A stretch of 64,000 nt of DNA from Theionarchaea archaeon (lineage in GTDB: Archaea; Methanobacteriota_B; Thermococci; Methanofastidiosales; SZ-28-30), in NCBI GenBank assembly GCA_018992685.1, contig JACVGT010000002.1:16294-80293 (forward strand). The letters are read 5' to 3'. The number at the start of each line of letters is the position of its first letter. Within the stretch, counting starts at the first letter, position 1. This document shows positions 26,428 to 36,016 of this stretch, one piece after another. A program made the position numbers and the translations under genes. The notes below the pieces were generated by a model. That model ran no database searches and was not told the DNA's origin. It worked only from the letters and a program-made list of their open reading frames with translations.

Positions 26428-27306
26428 ATGACCGAAAAATCTCTTCCATCGCAGCATGAGACGCTGGCCCTCAAGTACTCACCGGAGCTGTACTACGCGG
26501 AGACAAGAGATCCTTTCAAAGATGTTTGCTCTGACGATTTTGGAGGGATTTACTGGAGAGCTGTAGAGAGCTCGGTTGCTTGGGCTGACGTGTGTATCCA
26601 GTACCTCCTGTATTTCAAAGAGCAGCACTGGGTCCCCAGTCCCCTTGATGGAATTCTGAGTAAGCTAGCGGGGAAGGGGGGAAAACTGCCTGGTAATCAC
26701 CCCAATGACTATGCTCCCATTTTTCTCTACTTCAAGGATGGACATCCAGTCAGAGCCGTCTTTGACGTCTGCCACTATGAGGCTGTGGGAGTTCTGGCTG
26801 AAGGCTCTGGATTTCTTCCTCCTGATTCGAAGCTGAAATTCCAGATAACAAACTTCTACAGAGGGCTCAGGCCATTGACAGAGAGTGAAGACCTTACCTA
26901 TCTTCAAGAAAGTTTTGTTCCCCGTCTTTTGAGTCAGGAGCGTCTCGAAGATTGGTGGGAAGGGCTCACAGTTTCTGGAACATTTCAGGAGGCTGCAAAG
27001 CTCATAATCAGAGAGAAGATCCATAATCCGTTCCAGGAAATATCCACCTTTCGCGACATTGGAAGTAAGCTTGGAAAAATCTTTGATTTAATATTCCGTT
27101 CGACAGAGAACATACCTGTGATTAGAGTCTCGACTGGGGATACAGGAATTGTTTCCGAGATACAGGAAAAAATGCCTGATAGAGACGATATTTCTGAAGA
27201 AGATATCAAAGGAGTACTGAGATTTGCAGAAGAGCATGTCTTGGAGGATCCTCATGCATCAAACTATCTCCCTGTGGGGAGACACGACAAAGCATACCCT
27301 ATGTGA
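26428..27306 (+). CDS. Hypothetical protein with weak Vps62-like pattern
   Basis: A protein of 292 residues with no signal peptide. The first 130 (ALKYSPELYYAE...DVCIQYLLYFKEQHW...HPNDYAPIFLYFKDGHPVRAVFDVCHYEAVG) recall the start of Vps62/DUF946 proteins (KYAPV...YP...H..DWE...). The match is by eye only. The second half is charged and helical. It begins 78 nt after the DUF1624 gene and could be co-transcribed. Function unknown. Confidence 0.55.
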   Translation: MTEKSLPSQHETLALKYSPELYYAETRDPFKDVCSDDFGGIYWRAVESSVAWADVCIQYLLYFKEQHWVPSPLDGILSKLAGKGGKLPGNHPNDYAPIFLYFKDGHPVRAVFDVCHYEAVGVLAEGSGFLPPDSKLKFQITNFYRGLRPLTESEDLTYLQESFVPRLLSQERLEDWWEGLTVSGTFQEAAKLIIREKIHNPFQEISTFRDIGSKLGKIFDLIFRSTENIPVIRVSTGDTGIVSEIQEKMPDRDDISEEDIKGVLRFAEEHVLEDPHASNYLPVGRHDKAYPM

Positions 27307-27355
27307 CGCTCTCAGAGCCAGCAGTGATCAAGAAACCACGCAGAAAACCTTCACT

Positions 27356-28048
27356 CTACTCGTCATCCCTGAAAGCGATCCTTTTGTATGGGTTCCCCCA
27401 CCGTTCGCAATAGAACACTGATTCTAGCGGAAATCGGGAAGGGCCCAACATTCTCGGGATTTTGGGAACACCAATGGACAAGGTGGCTACAGGTATCCAT
27501 GTGCGAGGGACACCAATTTTCTCACAGAGTAGTTCACACCGTCTCGGTTCCATGACAGGAAGGGCCTGGTATCCAGCGCCATACCCTAGTGCATGGGCAG
27601 CATACCACATGTTCAGAATCCCCATGGCGACTACAATAGACCCGAAGTACTCCAGCTCATAAATCAACGGGGAGTCATGGAACGTCTCACTTCCACAGCC
27701 GATAATCACGACGTCTGCATCTTGTGGGTACTCGAAGAGGTCGCCACGTCGCATGTCCTCAAACGTAGCTGGCCTGTTATGATCCGGCACATACCATATC
27801 CTGCCCTGAGTTATCTCATAGGGGGCTGACCCGAATAATTCGCTGGCTGCCTGCCTGGACACATCTGCCACGAATTTCTTTAGCTCCTGGTCTTCCCTAA
27901 TAACAACGTACCGCCACATTTGCATGTTTTCTGGGCTGGGAGCATATCGAGCAGCATCCAGGATTTTCTCCAGATCATCATCAGGGATCTTCTCTCCCGT
28001 GAAGTCCCGAATACTTCTTCTTGTTCTGACAGCTTCAAAGACATCCAT
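27356..28048 (-). CDS. Nitroreductase-family flavoprotein
   Basis: A protein of 230 residues with the family's FMN-binding start VFEAVRTRRSIRDF, the APSPENMQMWRYVVIRE segment and the later LGYGAGYQALPVM / ATLSIGVPK signature. Such enzymes use NAD(P)H to reduce nitro groups, quinones or other acceptors through FMN, usually as cytoplasmic dimers. The natural substrate is unknown. The ATG follows AGGAGG, and a TATA box (CTATTATATAG, 28095-28108) lies upstream. Monocistronic. Confidence 0.88.
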   Translation of the reverse strand: MDVFEAVRTRRSIRDFTGEKIPDDDLEKILDAARYAPSPENMQMWRYVVIREDQELKKFVADVSRQAASELFGSAPYEITQGRIWYVPDHNRPATFEDMRRGDLFEYPQDADVVIIGCGSETFHDSPLIYELEYFGSIVVAMGILNMWYAAHALGYGAGYQALPVMEPRRCELLCEKIGVPRTWIPVATLSIGVPKIPRMLGPSRFPLESVFYCERWGNPYKRIAFRDDE

Positions 28049-28319
28049 AATGAATCCTCCTGTCGCTTGCTTGCAGGTGGCTCACAGACAATCCAACACT
28101 ATATAATAGTATGCATGACTCCGGTCGTGTCACGTACTTCCACAGTCATCCACTCCACAGCAACCCAAGAGGGAGGGAATGCGATCCGCTGAAAAGCCAG
28201 GAAGACAACTGCCACCTAGAAATGACCTGGGTCCTTCTCAGGGTTAAGAAAAGGAATCGACAGCATGCCAGAATCGTACCAACCCTTTTCTTGGATGCCC
28301 ACCAATAGCAGATGATACC

Positions 28320-28724
28320 ATGAATGATCAGGAACTGATGAGCGCAGCGAGAAAGGCAGTTGAAACCTCCTACTCCCCATACAGCATGATTCAGGTAGGT
28401 GCAGCCCTGATAACCAAGGGTAATGAAGTTTTCACCGGCTGTAACGTCGAAAATGTCTCCTACTCACTTTCCATGTGCGCAGAGAGGATTGCTGTCTTCA
28501 CCGCGGTTCTGCACGGAATGAAACCAGGAGAACTCACGAAGATTGCGGTGGCGGGAAAGACCTCAGATGGCCAATGGCAGTCCTGTCCCCCCTGCGGGGC
28601 GTGCAGGCAGGTCATTTGGGAATTCGCTGAAAGCCCTGAAACTCCCATCATATACCAGGATAGAGAAGAGGTGAAATCTAAGTCCATTGGCGAACTGCTC
28701 CCCGATGGGTTTGACCTCAGGTGA
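28320..28724 (+). CDS. cdd: Cytidine deaminase
   Basis: A protein of 134 residues, the usual length of the homotetrameric form. The zinc site is complete: C53-A-E55 (MCAERIAV) and C92/C95 (PCGACRQV), with E55 as the proton shuttle. NVENVSYSLS matches the substrate-binding loop. It converts cytidine or deoxycytidine to uridine or deoxyuridine in pyrimidine salvage. It is convergent with hutI, 6 nt apart. Confidence 0.94.
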   Translation: MNDQELMSAARKAVETSYSPYSMIQVGAALITKGNEVFTGCNVENVSYSLSMCAERIAVFTAVLHGMKPGELTKIAVAGKTSDGQWQSCPPCGACRQVIWEFAESPETPIIYQDREEVKSKSIGELLPDGFDLR

Positions 28725-28730
28725 TCCAGC

Positions 28731-29921
28731 CTATCTTTCATATACTACTTTACCTTTCTTTACTACCATGTCGACCAGGTTGATCCCAAAGTGGTATCCC
28801 ATGTGTTTGTAATTGGGTATATCCAGAACAATGATATCAGCTTGGGTTCCCACTTCCAGCGACCCGATGTCCTCTCTGCCTACCGAATACGCAGCATTCA
28901 CCGTGGCTGCTGCAATAGCTTCAGCGGGAGTCATTCTCATTTTTATGCAGGCCAGACTGATCATGAACTGCATGGACTCTGTCATACAGTTGGGATTGAA
29001 GTCAGTAGCTAATCCCACAAGGGCTCCTGCTTCAATCATCCGCCGAGCATCAGGGTACTTCCCGTTCAAGACAAAAGGTGTTCCAGGCAGCAGTATCGCA
29101 GCAGTCTGGCTCTCTGCCAGGGTCTGGATGCCGGCTTCAGTGGTGTTCTCCAGATGATCTGCTGACAGACACTTCAGGTCAGCTGCCAGTTCAGCCCCTC
29201 CAGAAGAGAATTCATCCACGTGCAGACGAGGACGCAACCCATGATGTCGGGCAGCCTCAACAATCTCTCTTGTCTGTGCAAATGAAAATACTCCTTCTTC
29301 ACAGAAAACATCCACAAATTCTGCCAGTGGAGCTGCATGTGGAAGGATATTCTCAATTACGTACTGCGTATAGTCTCCAGAGTACCCTTTTGGTACAGCG
29401 TGGACCAAATAAGTAGGTATGCGTTCGACACAGTGCTCAATCTCGCCAATGCATTCCAGTGATTTGACTTCTGTTTCCAGATCAAGGCCATACCCTGACT
29501 TTGCTTCAATCGTGGTGGTTCCGTACTGCAGCATGCGGGTCAATGTCTTCACTGCACGCTTCTTCAGTTCCTCTTTGGTGGCCTTCCGTGTCTTATCAAC
29601 GGTATAGTAGATTCCTCCTCCAGCTTTCATAATTTCCATGTATGGCTTCCCTTCAATCTTCATTTGGAACTCTTCTTCACGAGTTCCATCGAAAATCAAG
29701 TGAGTATGGGGGTCTACAAATCCTGGCATGACTACTTTTCCCTCTGCATCAATGACCTCTCCTGCACAATCAATGCGTGACGACTTTCCTACTGCAGCTA
29801 TGGTCTCTCCTTCTACAGCGACTGCACCCTTCTGTATGATAGACAGGTCTCTCATTCTCTCTTTTCTTCTGGGTCCACCTCTTAGCGTGAGGAGCTCTGA
29901 TGCATTCTTGATGACGAGCAT
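28731..29921 (-). CDS. hutI: Imidazolonepropionase
   Basis: A protein of 396 residues of the amidohydrolase superfamily. It shows the metal motif GFVDPHTHL, the conserved EAKSGYGLDLETE segment, HVDEF and LATDFNPN. It hydrolyses imidazolone-5-propionate to formiminoglutamate in histidine degradation. No other hut genes are in the window. The ORF could be extended to 30044, but that would run into the neighbouring GNAT gene; the ATG at 29921 follows GGTGGAATC and a TATA-like box about 25 nt upstream (GTTATAGG), so I use it. Confidence 0.92.
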   Translation of the reverse strand: MLVIKNASELLTLRGGPRRKERMRDLSIIQKGAVAVEGETIAAVGKSSRIDCAGEVIDAEGKVVMPGFVDPHTHLIFDGTREEEFQMKIEGKPYMEIMKAGGGIYYTVDKTRKATKEELKKRAVKTLTRMLQYGTTTIEAKSGYGLDLETEVKSLECIGEIEHCVERIPTYLVHAVPKGYSGDYTQYVIENILPHAAPLAEFVDVFCEEGVFSFAQTREIVEAARHHGLRPRLHVDEFSSGGAELAADLKCLSADHLENTTEAGIQTLAESQTAAILLPGTPFVLNGKYPDARRMIEAGALVGLATDFNPNCMTESMQFMISLACIKMRMTPAEAIAAATVNAAYSVGREDIGSLEVGTQADIIVLDIPNYKHMGYHFGINLVDMVVKKGKVVYER

Positions 29922-30012
29922 GATTCCACCTACAAACCAGGTACCTATAACAGTTTTGCCGGAGCCAAAGCCAGAGATTCGATCATCTGCAGATGTGACT
30001 CTTCCAGCAGAG

Positions 30013-30576
30013 TTACACCTTCGTGGTCTCGGGCATGAATTCATTCTCCAGAATGCTCATCATGATAAAATCATGATAGTGATGGTCGTAGTAGTACCCA
30101 TCCCTTTGAATACCTTCCGTTTCGAACCCAACTTTCTGGTAGAATTGTACCGCTCTCTCGTTGAAGCCTACCACCCCAACAGCTACCCTGTGGAAATTCA
30201 AGTATCCAAACGCATAGTCAAGCAGAAGGAGTATGGCTTCTGTCCCGTATCCCTTTCCCCAGCAATCTTTCTCTCCAATAATGAGTGTTAGATCCGTAGT
30301 CCTCCAGAAATGGAACATTCTCAAAAGGCCTGCTTCTCCGATGACGCGATCATTTTCTTTCAAGACTACAGAAAACCATACTCTCTCTTTTTCGGTGGAT
30401 ATCTTTTTCAAGAATTCTGTGGCCTGGCTCATGTTCATGGGCAGAACCTCACCAGTTAGCTTCCGTATCTCAGAATCATTTGCCCACTGACACAATAGCG
30501 GGAGGTCATCTGGCTCCATGGCTCTGAGGAAGATTTTTTCTCCCACAAGAAAAGGATTATGAATGTTCTCTGACAT
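30013..30576 (-). CDS. GNAT acetyltransferase, RimJ/RimL type
   Basis: A protein of 187 residues. IFLRAMEPDDLPLLCQWAND and LTLIIGEKDCWGKGYGTEAILLLLDYAF (acetyl-CoA loop GKGYGTEA) followed by VVGFNERAVQFYQKVGFETEGIQRD are the RimJ/RimL/SpeG-like pattern. It acetylates an amine using acetyl-CoA; it could act on a ribosomal protein N-terminus or a small polyamine. The ATG at 30576 follows AAGGGGAATCC; an in-frame TTG at 30600 is rejected. Confidence 0.86.
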   Translation of the reverse strand: MSENIHNPFLVGEKIFLRAMEPDDLPLLCQWANDSEIRKLTGEVLPMNMSQATEFLKKISTEKERVWFSVVLKENDRVIGEAGLLRMFHFWRTTDLTLIIGEKDCWGKGYGTEAILLLLDYAFGYLNFHRVAVGVVGFNERAVQFYQKVGFETEGIQRDGYYYDHHYHDFIMMSILENEFMPETTKV

Positions 30577-30860
30577 GGATTCCCCTTGATTGCTGTACAA
30601 AAAAACCTTTAGTTCGTCACGTCAGCTATGCCTGATGACCCACATTGTAGATCAATACAACCGTAATCTCCCGGTTCTTTGCTGTTCACCCCTGAAACCC
30701 TTGACACTCTTTGTGGATTCTTTTCTTGAAATTGCTCATTCGATTCACGGTGGATAATTCTGGAGCACAAGAAAAACACTGGACGATTCTCAAGGGTTGT
30801 GACCTCCATCCTAGCAGGATGAACCAGAAGAGTCATATATAGTGGTGGAGAATATGCTGC

Positions 30861-31907
30861 ATGAAGAACAGGTTACGTGTGATCACATTCATTTTGATGG
30901 TTCTCGCGGTGGCAGCCGCATCTGATTTGTCTCTTGTACAAGGAGATTCTGTGGGAAAAAATGTGCCCAGAGAAGACAGATGGGGAATATACGCTTTAGA
31001 TCTTGCCACTGAGGAGATTTCTTTAATTTACAGCTCTCCCATGAAGATATCTGGACTCCAATTGAATGGGAAGGGAGATACTTTTGTCTTTTCTCAGGCA
31101 TTCGGTGATGCGAGTGGTCAGGAGGAGATTTGCAGCATACGAAGTGATGGAGAAAACGTCAGAAGATTGACCAACAACACTCTCATGGATACGTATCCTT
31201 GTTGGTCACCTGATGGCAAGAAGATTGCATTTCTTTCCTTCAGGGATACTCTGGACATCTATGTCATGAATCAGGACGGGAGTGAGGTGACCCTCCTGTA
31301 TGATTCGGGCTCCCATGACGGGGACATCCACTGGGCTGGTGAGACTATTGTCTTTACCAGGGACAACCGGATATGGATGATGAACCAGGATGGAACAGGT
31401 GCCCGTCCTGTAACTGATCCACCCCGTGCAGGGGAATGGGGAAAGGCTGTCCTTCCTTTTGGAGATTACGATCCCCGACTGAGTCCTGATGGTAAAAGAA
31501 TTGTCTTCGAACGGTTGGTTGATGATGAGACTCGCCACGGTAACTACAATCTGTACTGCATCAGTATTGATTCTTCTTCAGAACAGGCCCTGACCTCCAC
31601 AGGGTACACTCAGGGAATGGCAACCTGGTCTCATGACGGAAGCAGAATAGCCTATGTGGTCACAGCAGTTGGAGAAAAGGGCGTATACCGCATCTACATG
31701 ATGAACGCGGATGGAACGGACCAGAGTGATGTGACGCCTGAGTACTTCCCCGAGGCATTTCTCTGCCATGCAGGATGGTTTTCCCCTGATGACACGGTCT
31801 TCTTCTTCGTGGGAGAATGGTGGGAAGGAGAATCGGCATGGGGGATAGGGTTGACAGTAGCTGGATTGCTACTGTTGCTGATAATGAGGACTCATCTCGC
31901 ACGATGA
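30861..31907 (+). CDS. Exported TolB-like beta-propeller protein with C-terminal anchor
   Basis: A protein of 348 residues with a signal peptide (1-27), repeated PD40/TolB blades (PCWSPDGKKIAFLSF...DIYVMNQDGSE; DPRLSPDGKRIVFE; ATWSHDGSRIAYV...IYMMNADGTD) and a final transmembrane helix (WGIGLTVAGLLLLLIM) ending HLAR. Probably a surface protein for protein or glycan binding. A TATA box (CATATATAG, about 30833-30841) is about 25 nt before the ATG, so it is likely leaderless. A decayed relative lies at 61346-61520. Confidence 0.8.
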   Translation: MKNRLRVITFILMVLAVAAASDLSLVQGDSVGKNVPREDRWGIYALDLATEEISLIYSSPMKISGLQLNGKGDTFVFSQAFGDASGQEEICSIRSDGENVRRLTNNTLMDTYPCWSPDGKKIAFLSFRDTLDIYVMNQDGSEVTLLYDSGSHDGDIHWAGETIVFTRDNRIWMMNQDGTGARPVTDPPRAGEWGKAVLPFGDYDPRLSPDGKRIVFERLVDDETRHGNYNLYCISIDSSSEQALTSTGYTQGMATWSHDGSRIAYVVTAVGEKGVYRIYMMNADGTDQSDVTPEYFPEAFLCHAGWFSPDDTVFFFVGEWWEGESAWGIGLTVAGLLLLLIMRTHLAR

Positions 31908-31950
31908 GATGCAAAAGCGACAGGATACAACCGAGAAACAGAACGCATTC

Positions 31951-31968
31951 TAAGAAAAAGAAAAGGGA
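31951..31968 (-). terminator. T-rich terminator after the TPP enzyme gene
   Basis: About 50 nt after the stop, the minus strand reads CCCTTTTCTTTTTCTTAG. Confidence 0.45.
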
Positions 31969-32016
31969 ATACTTCCAGTGTATCTAACTCTGTGAATTCC
32001 TGATTCTCTAGACCTT

Positions 32017-33693
32017 TTAATGGACAACCCAGGGCAGCTTCTCGGGTGCAATCTCATGGAGTCTCATGGTGTGAGCATCAATAAAAGTTGGCTCGTCGGT
32101 CTTCAGTGCCATTTTCAAGGCTTCTTCAAATTCCCTGTCCGTCTCTGCAACAGAGGATGACAATCCCAGTGATTCTGCAACACCATCGTACTTCACCTCA
32201 GGCAAGTCCACTGAGAGGTACTTCTGTTCCTTCCGGTATTTCAAGTGGACCTTTATCCAGCCATACTCATTGTTATGGAAGAGAATGACCACAGCAGGAA
32301 TCTGTTCTCTCGCCACACTGGCGAGTTCAGCCATGCTGACCAACATGCTTCCGTCTCCTGTCAAAGAGATGATCCGCGACGAGGGACGTCCTTTATGTGC
32401 CCCTACGGCGCCCGGGATGGCATACCCCAGAGAACCAAACGCTCGGGGACTCAGGAACATCCTTCTCGCTCTGGAAGGATAAAATGAGGCAAAATACGGG
32501 GTAGGTGTTCCTGCATCAGCAACCAGAATCACGTCCTCAGGCAAAAGCTTCTTACATGTTTTCACAACAGTCAGAGGATGTATGGATCTCGAAACACTCG
32601 GATCTGCCAGTTCAGCTTCTTTCCATGCAGTGATGGTTTCATTCAGCCTTTCACTTCTTCCTGCATCTTTTCTCATTTTCGTCTCCAGCCCTCGTACCAG
32701 AATCTCTAGGACGCTTCGTGCATCTCCCACCAGTCCGCAGCTCACATCGTAGTTTCTCCCTATCTCTTGAGGATCAATGTCTATTTGGATGATCTTTCTC
32801 CTTCCATCATTTGGAGGTGTGTGCCAGTGACTGGTGACGACAGAACCCGTCTGTGTTCCTACAAAGATCACCAGATCGGCCTCATTCAACATCACATTCG
32901 CAGCAGGACTTCCTCCATTCTCTCCCACCACTCCCGCGCTGAGTGGATGTTCCTCATCCATGCTCCCTTTGCCAGTTATGCTGGTTCCCACCAGGCTGCC
33001 CGTGATCACAGCAAACTCCTCAAGTGCCTCATACGCCTGGGAAAGGTGAATACCTCCGCCTGCCACCACGAAGGGAGTCTCCGATTCCATAATGATGTTC
33101 AGTGCTTCACTTACATCATCAGTGGAAGGACAAATCCGGACTGCAGGAAGGGATGTATACAGCCTTCTGAATGCTTTCCTTTCTGCAGAACCCTCACAAC
33201 CAAGAACATCCATGGGAAAACTGATGTGGACTGCTCCTGGCTTTCCTGTGGTGGCTTCTCTGAAGGCATTTCTCACTGTTTCAGGTATCTTTTCCGCCTG
33301 AGTAACTACCGTGCTCCACTTGGTAGCATCTTCGAAAAAATGCACCTGATCCATTTCAGTGAGCACGGCCTTTCCTTTCCCTGCAACTGGTATGTCTGTG
33401 TTTATGGCAACCATTGGCAGTGATGAATAATGAGCTTCATACAACCCAGGTATAATATACGATGCTCCTCCGCCGGAAGGTCCTTCACACACGCCCGGCC
33501 TGTTGGTGATCCTGGCATAGGCATCTGCCATGTATGCTGCATTTCGTTCATCGGTGGCCAACACGTGGCAGATTTCATCCTCCGCATCATACAGGGCCTC
33601 GTAAAGATCCAGGCTGGTATCTCCTGGCAGTCCAAAAATGTACCTCACTTCGTGCTCTATCAACGATTCAACCAGAAGTGCAGCTCCTTTCAT
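32017..33693 (-). CDS. Thiamine-pyrophosphate enzyme, acetolactate synthase-like
   Basis: A protein of 558 residues with the three TPP-enzyme domains. The N-terminal PYR domain contains the catalytic Glu E49 (LATDERNAAY), the middle domain is DHS-like (LVIFVGTQTGSV), and the C-terminal PP domain has the GDGSMLVSMAEL...HNNEYG cofactor motif. It resembles acetolactate synthase large subunits, benzoylformate decarboxylase and related 2-oxoacid decarboxylases. No regulatory subunit or other branched-chain gene is adjacent, so biosynthetic acetolactate synthase is not assured. The ATG at 33693 follows GGAGG; a longer start at 33723 is less likely. Confidence 0.83.
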   Translation of the reverse strand: MKGAALLVESLIEHEVRYIFGLPGDTSLDLYEALYDAEDEICHVLATDERNAAYMADAYARITNRPGVCEGPSGGGASYIIPGLYEAHYSSLPMVAINTDIPVAGKGKAVLTEMDQVHFFEDATKWSTVVTQAEKIPETVRNAFREATTGKPGAVHISFPMDVLGCEGSAERKAFRRLYTSLPAVRICPSTDDVSEALNIIMESETPFVVAGGGIHLSQAYEALEEFAVITGSLVGTSITGKGSMDEEHPLSAGVVGENGGSPAANVMLNEADLVIFVGTQTGSVVTSHWHTPPNDGRRKIIQIDIDPQEIGRNYDVSCGLVGDARSVLEILVRGLETKMRKDAGRSERLNETITAWKEAELADPSVSRSIHPLTVVKTCKKLLPEDVILVADAGTPTPYFASFYPSRARRMFLSPRAFGSLGYAIPGAVGAHKGRPSSRIISLTGDGSMLVSMAELASVAREQIPAVVILFHNNEYGWIKVHLKYRKEQKYLSVDLPEVKYDGVAESLGLSSSVAETDREFEEALKMALKTDEPTFIDAHTMRLHEIAPEKLPWVVH

Positions 33694-34176
33694 GCTATCA
33701 CATTCCTCCTTTGGGGATTCCATTTAGAGACAGCCCCCTTAAAATGTTATTGCCATACTATTTTGGGAAATCTCCAGGTCAGGTGATCTGACAGAGACGC
33801 AGCAACCACCCATTACTGGAATCCTCACGAATCGCGAGGCCTCTGTGATGAAAACCTCCTTCAAAGCATCCAGCATCTCTAAGGAAACTCTGGAGGAAGG
33901 AATACACACCATCACACACTCTAATCTGCAAAAGAACCTGAAGAAGAGCATATTCTCATCTCCATACAATCATGCCCGGGAATTTTTCCATGTTCTCACA
34001 AGATGACCCCTGCTGATACCTTTCACTGAGTTTAATATAGTGTTACCAGAATATTCTGGGAAAATTCATAAGAACTTCCATTCCCTCTGCTGAATGAGGA
34101 TGATCCTGACAGTAAATGCTGCAGGTGACACAAACACCATAGTGTCAAAACACAGATGAGGAAAGGAGGACTGAAA
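33694..34176. other. Divergent intergenic region
   Basis: It contains promoter elements for both neighbours: ACATTTTAAGG (minus, near 33740) for the TPP enzyme and GTTTAATATAG (plus, about 34029-34039) for the symporter genes. A 76-codon minus-strand frame (33739-33969) has no ribosome site I trust and no recognised family; it may be a gene remnant. An AGGAAAGGAGG ribosome site closes the region. Confidence 0.35.
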
Positions 34177-34434
34177 ATGAAGGATTTTTGGTTTGCCAAA
34201 AAGAAAGCAGTGACGGCTATGATTATCTATGCTGTCGTTTTCTTCCTGGTATTGTATGAATATCCAATGCTGGGTTGGTTCGACAGTCCAACGCTGACTG
34301 CTGGAATGCCTACTTTTGTCCTGTACATTTGGATCTTGAATGTACTGTACATTGTCTTGACTGGAGCTGTGGTCATGTGGATGTTCAAGAACGCAGACAG
34401 GATTGAGTGGAAAGGAGCACCTAAGGAGGGATAA
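34177..34434 (+). CDS. Small membrane protein paired with a sodium:solute symporter (DUF3311-like)
   Basis: A protein of 85 residues with two transmembrane helices (about 13-30 and 48-70) and charged ends (KDFWFAKKKAV; KNADRIEWKGAPKEG). Small two-helix proteins of this kind are commonly encoded just before SSS-family permeases. The ATG at 34177 follows AAAGGAGG, so the ORF's earlier ATG at 34156 is not used. The stop is 2 nt before the next start codon. Confidence 0.75.
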   Translation: MKDFWFAKKKAVTAMIIYAVVFFLVLYEYPMLGWFDSPTLTAGMPTFVLYIWILNVLYIVLTGAVVMWMFKNADRIEWKGAPKEG

Positions 34435-34436
34435 GA

Positions 34437-35954
34437 ATGGAATCATGGGTTATTGTATTGCTCGGTCTTTTTGCTTACATCCTGGTGGCAGTCTACATCG
34501 GGCTCAGAGGCTATAAGACCACGAAGCACACGCTGGAAGACTACTTCCTGGGTGGTAGAGGAATTGGCGTCATTCTGCTGTTCTTCACCATGTACGCCAC
34601 GTACCAGAGTGCCTACATGTATATTGGTGTGACTGGATTCACGTATACGCATGGTATTGGTATCTGGTACTCGAATGTGGCCAACCTGATGTGGGGATTC
34701 CTGTTCCTCTTGATTGCCATCCCAATGTGGAAGCTGGGAAAGAACTTTGGCTACGTGACGCAGGCTGATTTCTTTGCCGACCGATTTGGCTCAGAGATTC
34801 TCAGACTGATCATTGCCTTGTGGATGATTCTGGGATTGACGCCATACATTGGTTCTCAAGTTCTGGCTACTGGAAGGACTCTGAATACCATCTCAGGTGG
34901 TGTTCTCACTCTTGGCGTGGCTGCTGCCCTTTACATCATTACAGTGATCATCTATACCAGTCTTGGAGGATTGAAAGGTGTGGTGTGGACTGATCTGATT
35001 CAGGGTCTACTCATGCTGATCTTTATCTGGCTGGGAGTCTTTGTACTGGTGGGAAAAGTAGGCGGGTTTGGAGCACTCTTTGAGCAGATCCAGGCTATCA
35101 AACCAGAACTGCTGACCATCCCGGGTCCAAAAGGACTCTTAACGCCGCGTGCATGGTTCGGGTTCCTGCTGGTGGATGCACTGGGAGGAATCATGTGGAT
35201 TCAAAACTGGATGCGATACTACGTCGGCAAGACCTGGAGAACAATGGCAATGATGTCATTCTTGGTTCCAATCGGGACAACCCTGACATTCCTGCCCGCA
35301 ATGCTGATCGGGCTGTCAGGTGTGATTCTGGAACCCGGACTGGCCTCAGGAGACGCAATCTTCCCCACTCTCATGGTGAATTACCTCCCCGTGTGGGTAG
35401 TCATGGGATTGATTGTGGGTCTGTTCGCAGCGTCCATGTCTACGGTGGATTCACTGTCACTGGCATTGTCAGCCAGTATATCCAAAGATATCTACGGACT
35501 GATCAAACCAGGTACTGACGAGGCGAAGTTGGTCAAGATGGGCCGCTTCTTGATTATTGCCGTGCTGGTGGCCGGTGGACTGGTAGGCTATGTTGCTGCT
35601 GGAACGTACATTGTGGTTCTGTTGACCTTGCTTTCTCTAGGCTTGAGTGCTGTGCTGTTCCCCGTGGCTGTGGCTGGTATCTACTGGAAGGGCGCCAACC
35701 GGTATGGAGCTATTGCAGGTATTCTCGTTGGTGCTGCAGTGGGTGTCAAGACCCTGCTCATTGGACCTGAGTTCTGGCTGGGTGTATACGGTGGATTGTG
35801 GGCTGTACTAGCCTGTGCTGTTGCACTGATAGTTGTCAGTCTCGTTACACCACACAGTGAGAAGGAGAAGAGAGCAGAGAGTAGGATTTCTGAGGCCCTG
35901 GCCTCTCCCGTCATAACCATGATGGACGTCTCAAAGGACTACAGTGCGAAGTAG
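34437..35954 (+). CDS. Sodium:solute symporter (SSS family)
   Basis: A membrane protein of 505 residues with about 13 helices and the SSS features: an N-terminal YFLGGRGIG motif (LEDYFLGGRG), an unwound TM1 and FAASMSTVDSLSLALSASISKDIY, which matches the family's A-x-M-S-T/S-x-D-S region for Na+ binding. It should import an organic solute with sodium. Given the amino-acid enzymes that follow, the substrate may be an amino acid or a carboxylate, but proline, pantothenate or acetate cannot be excluded. It is followed by a T-rich terminator, so the link with the next genes is by position only. Confidence 0.9.
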   Translation: MESWVIVLLGLFAYILVAVYIGLRGYKTTKHTLEDYFLGGRGIGVILLFFTMYATYQSAYMYIGVTGFTYTHGIGIWYSNVANLMWGFLFLLIAIPMWKLGKNFGYVTQADFFADRFGSEILRLIIALWMILGLTPYIGSQVLATGRTLNTISGGVLTLGVAAALYIITVIIYTSLGGLKGVVWTDLIQGLLMLIFIWLGVFVLVGKVGGFGALFEQIQAIKPELLTIPGPKGLLTPRAWFGFLLVDALGGIMWIQNWMRYYVGKTWRTMAMMSFLVPIGTTLTFLPAMLIGLSGVILEPGLASGDAIFPTLMVNYLPVWVVMGLIVGLFAASMSTVDSLSLALSASISKDIYGLIKPGTDEAKLVKMGRFLIIAVLVAGGLVGYVAAGTYIVVLLTLLSLGLSAVLFPVAVAGIYWKGANRYGAIAGILVGAAVGVKTLLIGPEFWLGVYGGLWAVLACAVALIVVSLVTPHSEKEKRAESRISEALASPVITMMDVSKDYSAK

Positions 35955-35973
35955 GACTCAGAATCTCTATCCA

Positions 35974-35995
35974 TATTTTTTTATTTTTTTGTTTC
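35974..35995 (+). terminator. T-rich terminator after the symporter gene
   Basis: ATTTTTTTATTTTTTTGTTTC, 20 nt after the stop; a strong U-tract with no stem. Confidence 0.7.
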
Positions 35996-36016
35996 TTACT
36001 ATAAAAGGTGATTTCA

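Noticed and set aside
30609..30836. 75-codon minus-strand ORF between the GNAT gene and the TolB-like gene
   Set aside because: No ribosome site, no recognised domain, and it overlaps the promoter of the TolB-like gene.
33739..33969. 76-codon minus-strand ORF upstream of the TPP enzyme
   Set aside because: Its end coincides with the likely TATA box of the TPP gene and no family is recognised; kept only as a note in the spacer entry.
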